Shown here piece by piece: positions 36,707-45,482 of a DNA stretch of 64,000 bases. The position numbers and the translations under genes were made by a program. This DNA comes from Bin55 sp963667455. GTDB lineage: Bacteria > Pseudomonadota > Gammaproteobacteria > Pseudomonadales > Azotimanducaceae. Each line of letters begins with the position of its first letter. The stretch's first letter is position 1. Under the pieces are notes generated by a model. The model worked only from the letters and a program-made list of their open reading frames with translations. It ran no database searches and was not told where the DNA came from. The stretch spans positions 104,483 to 168,482 of the forward strand of contig CAXXFR010000002.1 in the NCBI GenBank assembly GCA_963667455.2, in the 5' to 3' direction.

Positions 36707-37350
36707 GATTTGATTACACCGGCAAGCCAGCGTTGAACTGGCGGTTCGCGCGTGAAGGCAAAGGAGATTTGAGCCGCTGCATCGCGCAATGCAGTGTTCG
36801 TGGCATCTGTCAGCGCCTGAGAGGGTCGATCAATTGGATTGGAGTAGTTGCGCTTGTTCGCCTTTCCATAGGCGGACATTTCCCACACATGCACTTCCTT
36901 TCCATCTTGATCCAAGAGCAAAATCGAATAGCGAATCCAAACTTCGTAGAAATTGCCTCGATTCTGCTGTGGAATGGCAATTTGAACGTCCCGGATACCC
37001 GGAACCAACACTCCCGAGACATTGCTGGGAATCTCCTCGAGAGACTCAACCTCTGAGAGATCCGTGAACAGTGTTCCGAAAACCTGATCGAAGAGATGCT
37101 CTTGCGACTGGCCAAGCTCAATGGTGAATGTTCCGTGCTCGGCGATCGGCTCTTCGTACACATAGTGCTTCAAACCGTGCGTATAGTGAATTCCTATGTC
37201 CACAGGTAGAGCAGCAATGAGGGGCTTCGGGATTGAAGCCGTGGAGTTCACGCTGGCACCAGACGCACATCCCAACAGCGTTGCGGATGCCATCAACAAC
37301 GCAACAAGAACACACCAGTTACGCAGGTTGTAGATCAAGGTCTTTGTCAT
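36703..37350 (-). CDS. Lipoprotein of unknown function (cluster gene 11)
   Basis: A 215-residue predicted lipoprotein with lipobox TLLGC (Cys28). The mature protein (ALPVDIGIHYTHGLKHYVYE; FDQVFGTLFTDLSEVESLEE; VWIRYSILLLDQDGKEVHVW) resembles Curli-secretion/LptE-like alpha-beta lipoproteins that turn up in envelope machines, but I cannot name a family. It starts 22 bases after the second VWA gene and overlaps the next lipoprotein gene by four bases. Confidence 0.82.
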   Translation of the reverse strand: MTKTLIYNLRNWCVLVALLMASATLLGCASGASVNSTASIPKPLIAALPVDIGIHYTHGLKHYVYEEPIAEHGTFTIELGQSQEHLFDQVFGTLFTDLSEVESLEEIPSNVSGVLVPGIRDVQIAIPQQNRGNFYEVWIRYSILLLDQDGKEVHVWEMSAYGKANKRNYSNPIDRPSQALTDATNTALRDAAAQISFAFTREPPVQRWLAGVIKS

Positions 37351-37372
37351 TCCTGCATTCTAACGATTGAGT

Positions 37373-38365
37373 CTAGTTTAGGGATGACAATCCGACAAAG
37401 GTGCCGCAGTTCCGCACCGTCAGCTCACGCATCAGCAAACCGTAATCGTAAACCCCTTCATAAACCTGGCCCCCGTCAAAGTGAACTGGGAATCCGACCC
37501 CATGAATTCGAACCCTACAGTTCCCTTCGTCGTCTTTCGCATTGACCTTCTCAACGCGATCAACCACATACTCCACGTCACGCCCCGTAAAGTCGTCGCC
37601 GAAGACGTAGATGCTGATTCGCTTGTTGGGGTCGTAATAGGTAGCTATGGCCTCTTCTATCCCCTCGACGGGGCTTGAGTTCGAGAACACAGTCCAAGTC
37701 CGAAGACGTTCGACTATTGCACGGCGCCGGGATTCGGTATCTTCAATCCACACTCCGCGAAACCGCGGAAACATGTAGTCGCCCATGTCGTTCATGACTT
37801 GAATGCCCTTCACGACCGGGTGAACCCTGAGCACTTCTTGCAATTTCTCAATCACGGCTGGCCACGCTGCAATCTGCATGCTCCCCGATGTGTCGATGAC
37901 GAAGATGATGTACTCACTGTCCACAGTCATACCGCCGATAACGTTGCTCGGTCGTTCGTAACTGGTCCCGAGCAACCGAATCATTTCATCGGTCAACGAT
38001 TGCTGTGCACGGGCAAGATCCGCCTGCTCCTCGACTTGAGTCTCGGTAATCTCCTTCGCATTGTCGAATCGACTTGTCAACTCCAAAAGCTCTTGCTGCA
38101 GTTCGGCGATTCGCAAGAGTTCAGCCTCCAAGTCGGTCTCGGATTCAACGCGTGTACGCTCCAAGATGTCGGTCTCGCCAATGATTGCCTCGATTTCAGC
38201 TTGTCGTTTGGCAATTTGCGCGGCGATCTCTTCCAGGGAAAATTCAAGAATCGTCGGCAGACTGATCTTGGTAATCATCAGCAACAAGATGATCGCACCG
38301 AAGCCACAGCAAATGACATCAAGAAAAGCAAGACTCAGCTCGTTGCTTTCTCTTCGTCGCCTCAC
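37373..38365 (-). CDS. VWA-domain protein with ExbD/MotB-like N-terminal helix (cluster gene 10)
   Basis: A 330-residue inner-membrane protein. A basic head (MRRRRESNELS) is followed by one helix, AFLDVICCGFGAIILLLMIT, with Asp16 at its start. A coiled coil follows (about 40-130), then a von Willebrand A domain whose metal site is IDTSGSM (Asp158) with FGDDFTG later. The head-helix-periplasmic-domain build and the Asp position resemble ExbD/MotB/TolR. I start at the GTG at 38365, overlapping the upstream stop as GTGA; a frame opening at 38422 would overlap by 61 bases. Likely partners are the adjacent ExbB-like protein and first VWA protein. Confidence 0.86.
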   Translation of the reverse strand: MRRRRESNELSLAFLDVICCGFGAIILLLMITKISLPTILEFSLEEIAAQIAKRQAEIEAIIGETDILERTRVESETDLEAELLRIAELQQELLELTSRFDNAKEITETQVEEQADLARAQQSLTDEMIRLLGTSYERPSNVIGGMTVDSEYIIFVIDTSGSMQIAAWPAVIEKLQEVLRVHPVVKGIQVMNDMGDYMFPRFRGVWIEDTESRRRAIVERLRTWTVFSNSSPVEGIEEAIATYYDPNKRISIYVFGDDFTGRDVEYVVDRVEKVNAKDDEGNCRVRIHGVGFPVHFDGGQVYEGVYDYGLLMRELTVRNCGTFVGLSSLN

Positions 38366-39465
38366 GGCCAATCCTCGGACGGAGTCATGAACGTTCCTGA
38401 AGTGCTTCGAGCCAGATTCCAATAGGAACCTGCGGCGCGCGGGTCTCCCTCCAATGGGAGCATGATTACGTTCACGGGAATGCCTATTGGTAGAGACCGA
38501 GCGCTTCGGACGAAGATTCCAAGACGTTCTCGACCACTCACAACGGTGTTTCGCGCCAAGCGGTTGCTGTTGGTCTCGAGCGTAGGCAATCCGTCAGTGA
38601 TCAGAAAGATGTTGTCCGGCAATGGCCGCATCTCGGCGACCAACATGAACAGCTCCTCGAGATTGGTTCCATTGCGGGGTACTGTTTCGCGAAGGCTGCT
38701 GATCGCGTCTCGAATTGCATCTGATTCCGTTGCTTCGAGCCAGTTCTCTTGGTCGGCGAGGACCAATTCTGCCTGATTGTTGAATGTCGCGATCTGCAAA
38801 CTGCTAGTAACAGGAACATTGGCGACCAGCCACTCAACGGTGTCGATTGCACGTTGCCACTTCGGAGATTCGAGCTGCCGTTCTCTCGACATGTTGCGAC
38901 GACGCAAGATGTTGACGATGGTCTTGTCCAGCATGCTGCTCGATCTGTCAAGCGCAACAAGAACGTTGTTGCCTCCCATGTAGAGCCCGGTGAGGTACTG
39001 CCGGTCTCCTTCGCCAACAATTTCAATGGTGTTGATGTCTCTCTGCGACTCAGCTTCCGCCTCGAGACGTTTGACCCTCTCTTCCTGGGTCTTGACTTCG
39101 GCACGGAGCTTCTCGAGCTCGTCGGTTAAATCCAACGAAACAAGCTCGACCTCCTCGAGCGACTCTTCTTTGACTTCAACTTCCTCCTGCAGAGTTTCGA
39201 TGCGTTCCTTTGCATCGGCAACCCTCAATGAGAGTTGTGCGACCAGTTCGCGCAAGTCGATAAGGTTCTCTTCCCCAACCTTGACTTGATAGTCCAGAAG
39301 CCGAGACTCTGCGAGCTGATCCCGATTTGCCGTGTCAATGGTTTCTTCGGTGGCGTGATTGATGATGAGATAGAGCATCACGACGGCTCCAAAGCCGCCC
39401 GCCATGACATCGAGAAATGACAGCGTGAATATGCTGAGTTGACGTCGTTGTCTTCTACGTGCCAC
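38362..39465 (-). CDS. VWA-domain protein with ExbD/MotB-like N-terminal helix (cluster gene 9)
   Basis: A 367-residue inner-membrane protein of the same plan as the next gene. The basic head is MARRRQRRQLSIF, the helix is FTLSFLDVMAGGFGAVVMLY with Asp19, and a long Glu-rich coiled coil (about 45-143) follows. The VWA domain has ALDRSSSMLD (DxSxS metal site from Asp173), NGTNLEEL and LITDGLPTLE. The two VWA proteins may form a heterodimer, as B subunits do in stator complexes. It lies eight bases after the Hsp70-like gene in the same direction. Confidence 0.87.
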   Translation of the reverse strand: MARRRQRRQLSIFTLSFLDVMAGGFGAVVMLYLIINHATEETIDTANRDQLAESRLLDYQVKVGEENLIDLRELVAQLSLRVADAKERIETLQEEVEVKEESLEEVELVSLDLTDELEKLRAEVKTQEERVKRLEAEAESQRDINTIEIVGEGDRQYLTGLYMGGNNVLVALDRSSSMLDKTIVNILRRRNMSRERQLESPKWQRAIDTVEWLVANVPVTSSLQIATFNNQAELVLADQENWLEATESDAIRDAISSLRETVPRNGTNLEELFMLVAEMRPLPDNIFLITDGLPTLETNSNRLARNTVVSGRERLGIFVRSARSLPIGIPVNVIMLPLEGDPRAAGSYWNLARSTSGTFMTPSEDWP

Positions 39466-39472
39466 GCTTGCG

Positions 39473-40738
39473 CTACTCCACGCGAATCGCCCGGAATTCT
39501 GCGCCCGACGCGTTGATCAAGTCGCCAATCCTGATGCGTGACGGACCAGAGACACGATTACCGTTCACTAGTACTGCTGCGTCACTTGCGGGTACGAGCT
39601 CGCAACCGACGCTTTGATTCGACCGACACAGGAAATCCAATGTCGTACCGTTCTTGCCGTTGTAGGAGGAGTACTCGCCAATTGATCGTGCTATCGACCT
39701 GTGCAATAAGTGGGTCGGTTCGAGATCCTTCTTTTCTCTATCGGTCGAAGGAGTCTTGCGACTAGCGGTGTGCTTGATGGTCGTGTGCAACGAACGTTCG
39801 TCTTCGCCCGAGCGTGAGGGCGAAATAAGCGAAATTGCTTCAGTAATTCGTTCTAATGCCCGAATGTGAACTCTGTTCCCTCGTTGACTGAACGCTTCAA
39901 CAACGCCCGGCAGCTTCGCAGACTCGCCAGGAATAAGAACGGGCGAACCATCTGCGACTTTGTCGACAGCTTCGGACATTCCCCGACTGATTTCACCCGA
40001 GAGATCGTTCCGCGAAACTTCCACCTGTCGGGTATTTCCGCCGTGCTTAACCTCAACGACCGAGGCATCTTCTCCTGAATCCAGCAACGTCAACAGCTGG
40101 TCGAACACCTGCTGCTCGCTGTCAGCGAACTTTCTTGGATCGAAGCGAGTTGCATCAAGCATGCGATTCGAAACATAGCCGATGCACGAATTAAGTAGAG
40201 TCATCAAGCCGCAACGAGGAACAACGGAGACACCCGACTTGCTTACCGACTCGTCGATGTCCAGCGAAGTCACGATGGTTCGGTGCAGTCCAACGTCAAC
40301 AAATGTGCATGCCCCCGTCTCTTCGACACCTGCAGCGCTTGCCACCCCGCGGTCTACGAAGTCTGCTATGGATATCTGGGCCTGCAGGGCAATCCCGTAC
40401 AACAGCGCCAATTGCGGCTGGGAAAAATCTCCTGGTACGGAAACCCAAACCTCATCTCTCGGCGTGAGCTGACCCTTTTCCTGAATATCCATCAATTGAC
40501 GGTAGATCAGATCCGCCTGGGTCTCGACGGCAAAACCCGTTGGGTGTACAGGACTCTGATCGAGCTGTTCCCAAAAGTGATTTTGTTCGCGGTCGGGTTG
40601 CAGTTTCACCTTGGAAAGAGCGTCACTGCCGATACTCAAAGATCGGGGCTCGGCCAATGCAACGCCGGGCTCGGAGTACAAGACTGAACCATCTCGCGAC
40701 AGCGTGATATTGGATTCGCTGATGTCGAGTAGCAACAT
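39473..40738 (-). CDS. Hsp70/actin-like ATPase-fold protein (cluster gene 8)
   Basis: A 421-residue protein. Residues 1-300 look like the actin/Hsp70 ATPase fold: LLLDISESNITLSRDG as phosphate loop 1, VSVPGDFSQPQLALLYGIAL as the connecting helix, TFVDVGLHRTIVTSLDI as phosphate loop 2, and PVLIPGESAKLPGVVEAFSQ as the adenosine motif. Glycines in the loops are fewer than in DnaK, so it may bind rather than hydrolyse ATP. After a charged linker the end, VNGNRVSGPSRIRIGDLINA, is FHA/PilZ-like. I start at the ATG at 40738, two bases past the ExbB-like stop; a longer open frame upstream overlaps that gene. Confidence 0.83.
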   Translation of the reverse strand: MLLLDISESNITLSRDGSVLYSEPGVALAEPRSLSIGSDALSKVKLQPDREQNHFWEQLDQSPVHPTGFAVETQADLIYRQLMDIQEKGQLTPRDEVWVSVPGDFSQPQLALLYGIALQAQISIADFVDRGVASAAGVEETGACTFVDVGLHRTIVTSLDIDESVSKSGVSVVPRCGLMTLLNSCIGYVSNRMLDATRFDPRKFADSEQQVFDQLLTLLDSGEDASVVEVKHGGNTRQVEVSRNDLSGEISRGMSEAVDKVADGSPVLIPGESAKLPGVVEAFSQRGNRVHIRALERITEAISLISPSRSGEDERSLHTTIKHTASRKTPSTDREKKDLEPTHLLHRSIARSIGEYSSYNGKNGTTLDFLCRSNQSVGCELVPASDAAVLVNGNRVSGPSRIRIGDLINASGAEFRAIRVE

Positions 40739-40740
40739 GT

Positions 40741-41541
40741 CTAGCGCACCTGCAGGTGCCGCAACAGATTCGCGTCGCACCAGTTTTCGACGGCAATCAC
40801 CATTTCTTCCTGGTACCGCTGCAGCTGATAGACGAAGAACATGATCACGATGCTGATCACCAACGCCACAAAGGTCGAGTTGAAGGCCACTCCAAGACTC
40901 TCCGTTACTCCAGCGATGTCTCCCTGAACAGCCAAATAAGCCTGACTCAATGCCTCGCCGATACCTCGAACGGTTCCAATGAATCCAATGGAGGGAATCG
41001 CCCAGGCGATATATCGGATCATTGCAAGTTCGCTGTCCAGTCGGTCCGATTCCGCATCGCAAGATGCTCGTACAGATTCAGACACGTTCTGCACCGCTTG
41101 GGTTGATTCAAATCGTTGCAGAGCTGTGAGAACTGTCCTCGAAAGTAGCATGTTGCGCGACTTGTCCGGCAACCCCTGAACGGGACGCATGTAGCGACGG
41201 GCATCTTCGGGCAGGACGCTTACTCCTTCAGCTATTCCGAGCAGGTCGTCTTCAAGCATCTTGCGCTCGCGCATTGTCTTGAATGCCTTCCCGCCCATGA
41301 TGAAGAACGCCCAGAACATCAGAATGAAACAGGTCTCTTGCTCGTAGTCTCGCAATGTCACGTATAGGGAGCGCTCGGGAACGAATGCCTCCTCGTTGGC
41401 AAGGCGTTCCGCTCGATCTTCCAATATGGCATTGGCAGTGGGACGAATCACGCTGGCATAAACCAAATGAACCACCAGCACGGAAATTAGCAGTGCCACC
41501 AGCTGCGTCAGCAACGACGAAGTCAAGCGTCCTTTCATCAA
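40741..41541 (-). CDS. MotA/TolQ/ExbB proton-channel family protein (cluster gene 7)
   Basis: A 266-residue inner-membrane protein with helices near 8-32, 68-88, 178-200 and 218-245. The last two carry family hallmarks: AWAIPSIGFIGTVRGIGEAL and LGVAFNSTFVALVISIVIMF. In this family five copies surround two B-subunit helices and conduct H+ or Na+ to drive rotation or force. Expected B-subunits are the two VWA proteins encoded next to it, since no ExbD, TolR or MotB is present. It ends two bases before the Hsp70-like start. Confidence 0.93.
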   Translation of the reverse strand: MMKGRLTSSLLTQLVALLISVLVVHLVYASVIRPTANAILEDRAERLANEEAFVPERSLYVTLRDYEQETCFILMFWAFFIMGGKAFKTMRERKMLEDDLLGIAEGVSVLPEDARRYMRPVQGLPDKSRNMLLSRTVLTALQRFESTQAVQNVSESVRASCDAESDRLDSELAMIRYIAWAIPSIGFIGTVRGIGEALSQAYLAVQGDIAGVTESLGVAFNSTFVALVISIVIMFFVYQLQRYQEEMVIAVENWCDANLLRHLQVR

Positions 41542-41547
41542 TAATCC

Positions 41548-41952
41548 TTAGATATCCACAGGAAACGGAACGGCGAAGTCTTCCGAAATCTCTTCCGAGG
41601 GATCGAACACGTCAGGGGACTGGTCTGCATCGGAGTCTTCTGAGGAGTCTTCAGACTTGGCTGACTCCTTTGACGCACTAGGTTCGGATTTGTTCGGAAC
41701 GGCTTCCGGTTCTTTGTCCTTTTGTTCTGAGTTTTCCGACTCTTCCGCTACTTCCGGCTCTTCCGCTTCTACCGGCTCTTCCGGCGTGGGCTCGGGAATT
41801 TCCGATGCGGGACCGTCTTCTTCTTGCTGAGCGACGATCACCGACGTTGAGAGCAATGAACCAACAACCATCAACGCAGCTAACTTGCCAACACTAGACC
41901 GTAACTGCGTTTGTTTTCTATTCGGCAAAGCGAGCGATTCGAAATCCGACAT
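41548..41952 (-). CDS. Small acidic Pro/Glu-rich exported protein (cluster gene 6)
   Basis: A 134-residue protein with an N-terminal signal (VGKLAALMVVGSLLSTSVIV, cleaved near VAQQ). The mature part is almost all Glu, Pro, Ser and Asp, ending FDPSEEISEDFAVPFPVDI. It is disordered and strongly negative. AAGGA lies before the ATG at 41952. It overlaps the 3' end of the PEGA/SUMF1 gene by 35 bases. It might act as a flexible linker or metal/cation-binding spacer. No homology assigned. Confidence 0.72.
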   Translation of the reverse strand: MSDFESLALPNRKQTQLRSSVGKLAALMVVGSLLSTSVIVAQQEEDGPASEIPEPTPEEPVEAEEPEVAEESENSEQKDKEPEAVPNKSEPSASKESAKSEDSSEDSDADQSPDVFDPSEEISEDFAVPFPVDI

Positions 41953-43963
41953 CGTGTCTTCCTTCCGTTCCATAGTCGCGAAATGACATTCTCACGTCCG
42001 TAATCGCTCCATGCAAATAACTTGATCCCCGAATGACCCGATATTCGCCATCAGTTGGACCCATCACGTCTATGGTGGTTTCCGCTTGAGGGATCGAGTA
42101 GAAATCATGCATCCACTCCGCCACATTGCCTCCAATATCGAACAAGCCCTTGGTATTTGCCCCAAACGTGCCCACCGGAGCGGACACCGTGTGATTGTCG
42201 TTGAAGCCAAAGAGAACGCGGCTAACAATGAACTGTGCCGAACGATCTGCGTAGTTGCCGAAGCGGTCGGGTGGAGGAAGGTTCTCGCCCCAAGCAAAGT
42301 GCAACAATTCCTCCTGCCCTTCGACGTGACGTGCGGCCCACGACCACTCGGCTTCCGTGGGCAGTCGATAGCCTAGTGAGGACGGATTGAATCCAACCAC
42401 CTTGGCTCCTTCCACGAGGTAGAACGGTTCCAATCCTTCTTGATCCGAAAGCGCGTTGCAAAAGAACGCCGCTTCATTCCAGGACACATTGACCACAGGT
42501 TGATCTTCTTTGTTAAGAGCATGTCCTTGATAGTCACCGGAATCGTGCCCTGGGGCGAACTGTGCAAACTGAGCGTTGGTTACCTCATGCTTGCCTATGT
42601 AGTACAACCGATTGAGATTGGCGGTTCGATACGGTTCGTTGGCACGTCTTCCCGGTTGTCGACGAGAAGCTCCCATACGAATGGGACCAGGATCCAGCAA
42701 CACTATCTCTTGGCCGTCGGCTGTTGTACGAACCTGGCGAAGCGCTTCGAGACGGGCTTCTTCCAAAGTGAGGAGATGCACACGCAGCGACTGCGTGAAT
42801 CCGGGTTGAATCGTCAGATGGTTGCGATAGCCCGCATAGCCTTCTTTTCTCAACTCAACATCATGCTCGACGGCTTGAAGAGCCAGCGTGTCGTTGCTGA
42901 GGCCCTTCATTTCCCCATCGATCCAAATCTCGACTCCTTCCGGTTCAGTGATTACCTTGAGATTGCCGACTGCCTCTCGAAGTTCGAGATCGAGCACCTT
43001 TTCCTCTTCGGAGCGGACGGTAACCCGACGGGTCTCCAGTTCATAGCCGACCAGCAGTACTTCCACATCGTGTGATCGACCTGGCTCCAAATCCAGAGTT
43101 ACTGGAGTCGTACCTGCAAATCGCTTATCGACGCTAACATTCGCGCCTGGCGGCTTGGACTGAACCATCAACGCTCCGCCAACGGGTTCCAAGACGATTG
43201 GCTCCATCGTCCTAACTTCACCCGCTGTTACATACACGATGTCCGTCCAGCGAGCGTACCCGGGCTTTTTCACGGAAATCGTATGTTCTCCACTCATGAT
43301 TTCCACCGGACCCGGTGTGCGGAAACCCGAGTCCTGATCGTCGATGTAGACAACTGCTCCTTCCGGTGTGGTAGGCACCGTTAAGGTTGCCCAATCGGGA
43401 GCCAAGTCCAAGTGGACTGACTGCGGTTCCTCCATCCCAACGATGTCAACGGTCAATTCTCCGTCTATGTAGCGAGGTGCACGGAAGTCCAATGTCGCAA
43501 CCCCAGCGGGAATCTGACTAAACAGTGGAGTCGTACCGATTGTCTGACCTTCGAGACTCACTTCCGCTCCCGCCGGTGAGGAGGAAAATTGAACGTCGCC
43601 GGGTAATCGTTGCAACGTCAACACGAATGTTGGATCGTCATCGGCAGTCACGACGATTTCCTGGGTGAGATCGTAGTGACCCGTAGCTGTCGCGTGTGCC
43701 TCGTAAGTGCCGGGACGCATGAGAAACGAATCCGCTGACTCGAACACGAGCCCACCCGTGACCGTCACTTCCGCATCGTCAACATTCACATCGAACTGAA
43801 CTGCCTTTGCTGTGAAAAGAAACCACAAGATGACTCCGGCCGCCACGGCAACCAACGCAGTGGCAATCTGTATCCAAGGTATCAGCCGAGTTCGCCGAGG
43901 TGGGCGAGGCGGTGTTGGAACGAACTGGTCGGGACTGACAACTGTGCCAGCTTGGTCATTCAT
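41918..43963 (-). CDS. Four-PEGA-repeat protein with SUMF1/FGE-like C-terminal domain (cluster gene 5)
   Basis: A 681-residue inner-membrane-anchored protein. A Pro-rich head is followed by one helix (about 27-50). Four PEGA repeats lie at about 117-172, 185-245, 260-317 and 330-385, each with P.GA.V..DG..G.TP and G.H...V...GY. A SUMF1/EgtB/FGE-sulfatase domain runs from about 430 (MGASRRQPGRRANEP; YYIGKHEVTNAQFAQF; YRLPTEAEWSWAARH; GGNVAEWMHDFY). At the end, where active FGE has two Cys, the sequence is RVIRGSSYLHGAITDVRMSF with no Cys. It is likely a periplasmic scaffold, not an oxidase. Confidence 0.92.
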   Translation of the reverse strand: MNDQAGTVVSPDQFVPTPPRPPRRTRLIPWIQIATALVAVAAGVILWFLFTAKAVQFDVNVDDAEVTVTGGLVFESADSFLMRPGTYEAHATATGHYDLTQEIVVTADDDPTFVLTLQRLPGDVQFSSSPAGAEVSLEGQTIGTTPLFSQIPAGVATLDFRAPRYIDGELTVDIVGMEEPQSVHLDLAPDWATLTVPTTPEGAVVYIDDQDSGFRTPGPVEIMSGEHTISVKKPGYARWTDIVYVTAGEVRTMEPIVLEPVGGALMVQSKPPGANVSVDKRFAGTTPVTLDLEPGRSHDVEVLLVGYELETRRVTVRSEEEKVLDLELREAVGNLKVITEPEGVEIWIDGEMKGLSNDTLALQAVEHDVELRKEGYAGYRNHLTIQPGFTQSLRVHLLTLEEARLEALRQVRTTADGQEIVLLDPGPIRMGASRRQPGRRANEPYRTANLNRLYYIGKHEVTNAQFAQFAPGHDSGDYQGHALNKEDQPVVNVSWNEAAFFCNALSDQEGLEPFYLVEGAKVVGFNPSSLGYRLPTEAEWSWAARHVEGQEELLHFAWGENLPPPDRFGNYADRSAQFIVSRVLFGFNDNHTVSAPVGTFGANTKGLFDIGGNVAEWMHDFYSIPQAETTIDVMGPTDGEYRVIRGSSYLHGAITDVRMSFRDYGTEGRHDVGFRIARFAE

Positions 43964-43975
43964 CGCAATTGAGGC

Positions 43976-45376
43976 TTAGATTTGTTCTTCACAGACAATC
44001 GAAATGGGAGCCATGTTGCGCTCGACCGTAATCGTCTCTCGCACATCGATCCGGCCGTCGCGGCTACCTACGAGCTCATACCGACCCGGACGCAATTGAA
44101 CTTCATGGCGTTCAAACTTTCCCAAGCGCCCTTGGGTGGTTAGCGTGACTTCGGTCAGATTGTCCGAAACCAGCACTACAGGGAGGAACTCCGATGCATA
44201 GTCGATGAGCGAAGAGAGTTCTTCAAGCGTCTGGTTGTACTCGTTGCTGTGACCGCGGTACTTCTCCGCCTGAGCAAGTGCGAGCTTCGCCGACTCGAAC
44301 TTTTCATCATCGGACAATGCCCCTGGATCGCTCAGAATCTGTCCCGTCTGTTGGGTCAGCGAAACAATCTCGTAGACCCGTTGACGTCCCTCAATTGCGA
44401 ATTCCAACGTGCTATCGATGGCTAGTGCTTCGTCGTAGGTCGCCAGAGCCGACACCAAATCAAGCCGGTCCTCTTCGCTTCGCGCCTTGTCTTGCAGTCT
44501 GGAAATCTTCAACGCGACCCGCGAACTTCTACTCTGCTGAAGACCGGTCGTTGCCGCCAAATTGTCCGGCTGGTGATTAAGAACCTCTTGGAATAGACGA
44601 TCTGCCTCGTCGAAGTCTTGCTCGTTCAGAGCAACGAGGCCAATCGAGATTAGATCATTGAGTTCGTCGTCTTGGCGGGCACTCATGATTCGCGTACGAC
44701 GCTCCGCAATACCGGGAGTCAGCGAATCCAAGTCCTCGGCCTGTTGGAGATAGTCCAGAGCGCTGTCCCAATCATTGCGCAATCTGGCCCGCTCGCTTTC
44801 TCGAAGCAGTTCATTGATCTTGGGAAGTCGAGCAACGCGCAGAAGTCCCACCTGGGCATTCTGGTCCAACGGCTTGATGTCGGCTGCCGCGGAGAAAGCT
44901 GCATTGGCGGATTCGGTTTCCCGATGGTCGAGTGCCTCAAAGCCTTCGGCCATCCGTTCATCAAAATCAGCGTCCAAGTCGAGCATCAACTGCTGCATTT
45001 CTGAAACAGAAGTCTCGAATTCGCTCAATGCCTGCTCGAATTCACGTTGAGAAAACAGGATGTCGCCGTTGTTCGCGCGATCAATGATCTCGTTGTAACG
45101 GTTGAGGTGATCTTCATTTCCCAACTGGTTCCTCTCGAAGAGGTCCTGAAGCGCACTGAACTCATCCAGAGTCTCTTGTGCCTTCTCCCGAGCTCGTTCA
45201 AGCTGGGTGTCTCGAAACGGTGTCGCCACAACGTCTTGATTCGACTCCTGCCCAGCGGAATCCGACATCGGCGACGATGTGTCGGCGGTGTTCGGGACAT
45301 TGCGTACCGTACCATCGCGTTGCGGTACGAAGATAAAGATCGCTACAGCAATGGCTACCACGGCAAGCACAGCCAA
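43976..45376 (-). CDS. Membrane-anchored TPR-like protein, start damaged (cluster gene 4)
   Basis: At least 466 residues: one helix (MAVLAVVAIAVAIFIFV), a helical coiled/TPR-rich region (about 55-370) and a beta-rich end (ERHEVQLRPGRYELVGSRDG onward) that is PEGA-like. The first in-frame start is the TTG at 45376, but the frame is open and protein-like further upstream, reading ADKPVRIQPVTPRLASDA and RRFQITARQIQFLA. An ATG at 45483-45481 with AGGA nine bases upstream is one base out of frame. Adding one G (ATGGCC) would give MADKPVRIQ. So either one base was lost or the consensus is wrong. It lies between two cluster genes, so the gene is expected to be full length. Confidence 0.8.
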   Translation of the reverse strand: MAVLAVVAIAVAIFIFVPQRDGTVRNVPNTADTSSPMSDSAGQESNQDVVATPFRDTQLERAREKAQETLDEFSALQDLFERNQLGNEDHLNRYNEIIDRANNGDILFSQREFEQALSEFETSVSEMQQLMLDLDADFDERMAEGFEALDHRETESANAAFSAAADIKPLDQNAQVGLLRVARLPKINELLRESERARLRNDWDSALDYLQQAEDLDSLTPGIAERRTRIMSARQDDELNDLISIGLVALNEQDFDEADRLFQEVLNHQPDNLAATTGLQQSRSSRVALKISRLQDKARSEEDRLDLVSALATYDEALAIDSTLEFAIEGRQRVYEIVSLTQQTGQILSDPGALSDDEKFESAKLALAQAEKYRGHSNEYNQTLEELSSLIDYASEFLPVVLVSDNLTEVTLTTQGRLGKFERHEVQLRPGRYELVGSRDGRIDVRETITVERNMAPISIVCEEQI

Positions 45377-45482
45377 GAATTGAATCTGGCGTGCTGTGAT
45401 CTGAAAACGGCGCTCGCCGCGCCGATGGGCATCAGAGGCTAGTCGGGGAGTGACCGGCTGGATTCGGACCGGCTTGTCGGCA

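Noticed and set aside
40739..41062. N-terminal extension of the Hsp70-like protein
   Set aside because: The extension overlaps the ExbB-like gene in another frame and is composed like a shadow (many Arg, Ser, Gly, Cys). The ATG at 40738 gives the expected fold start.
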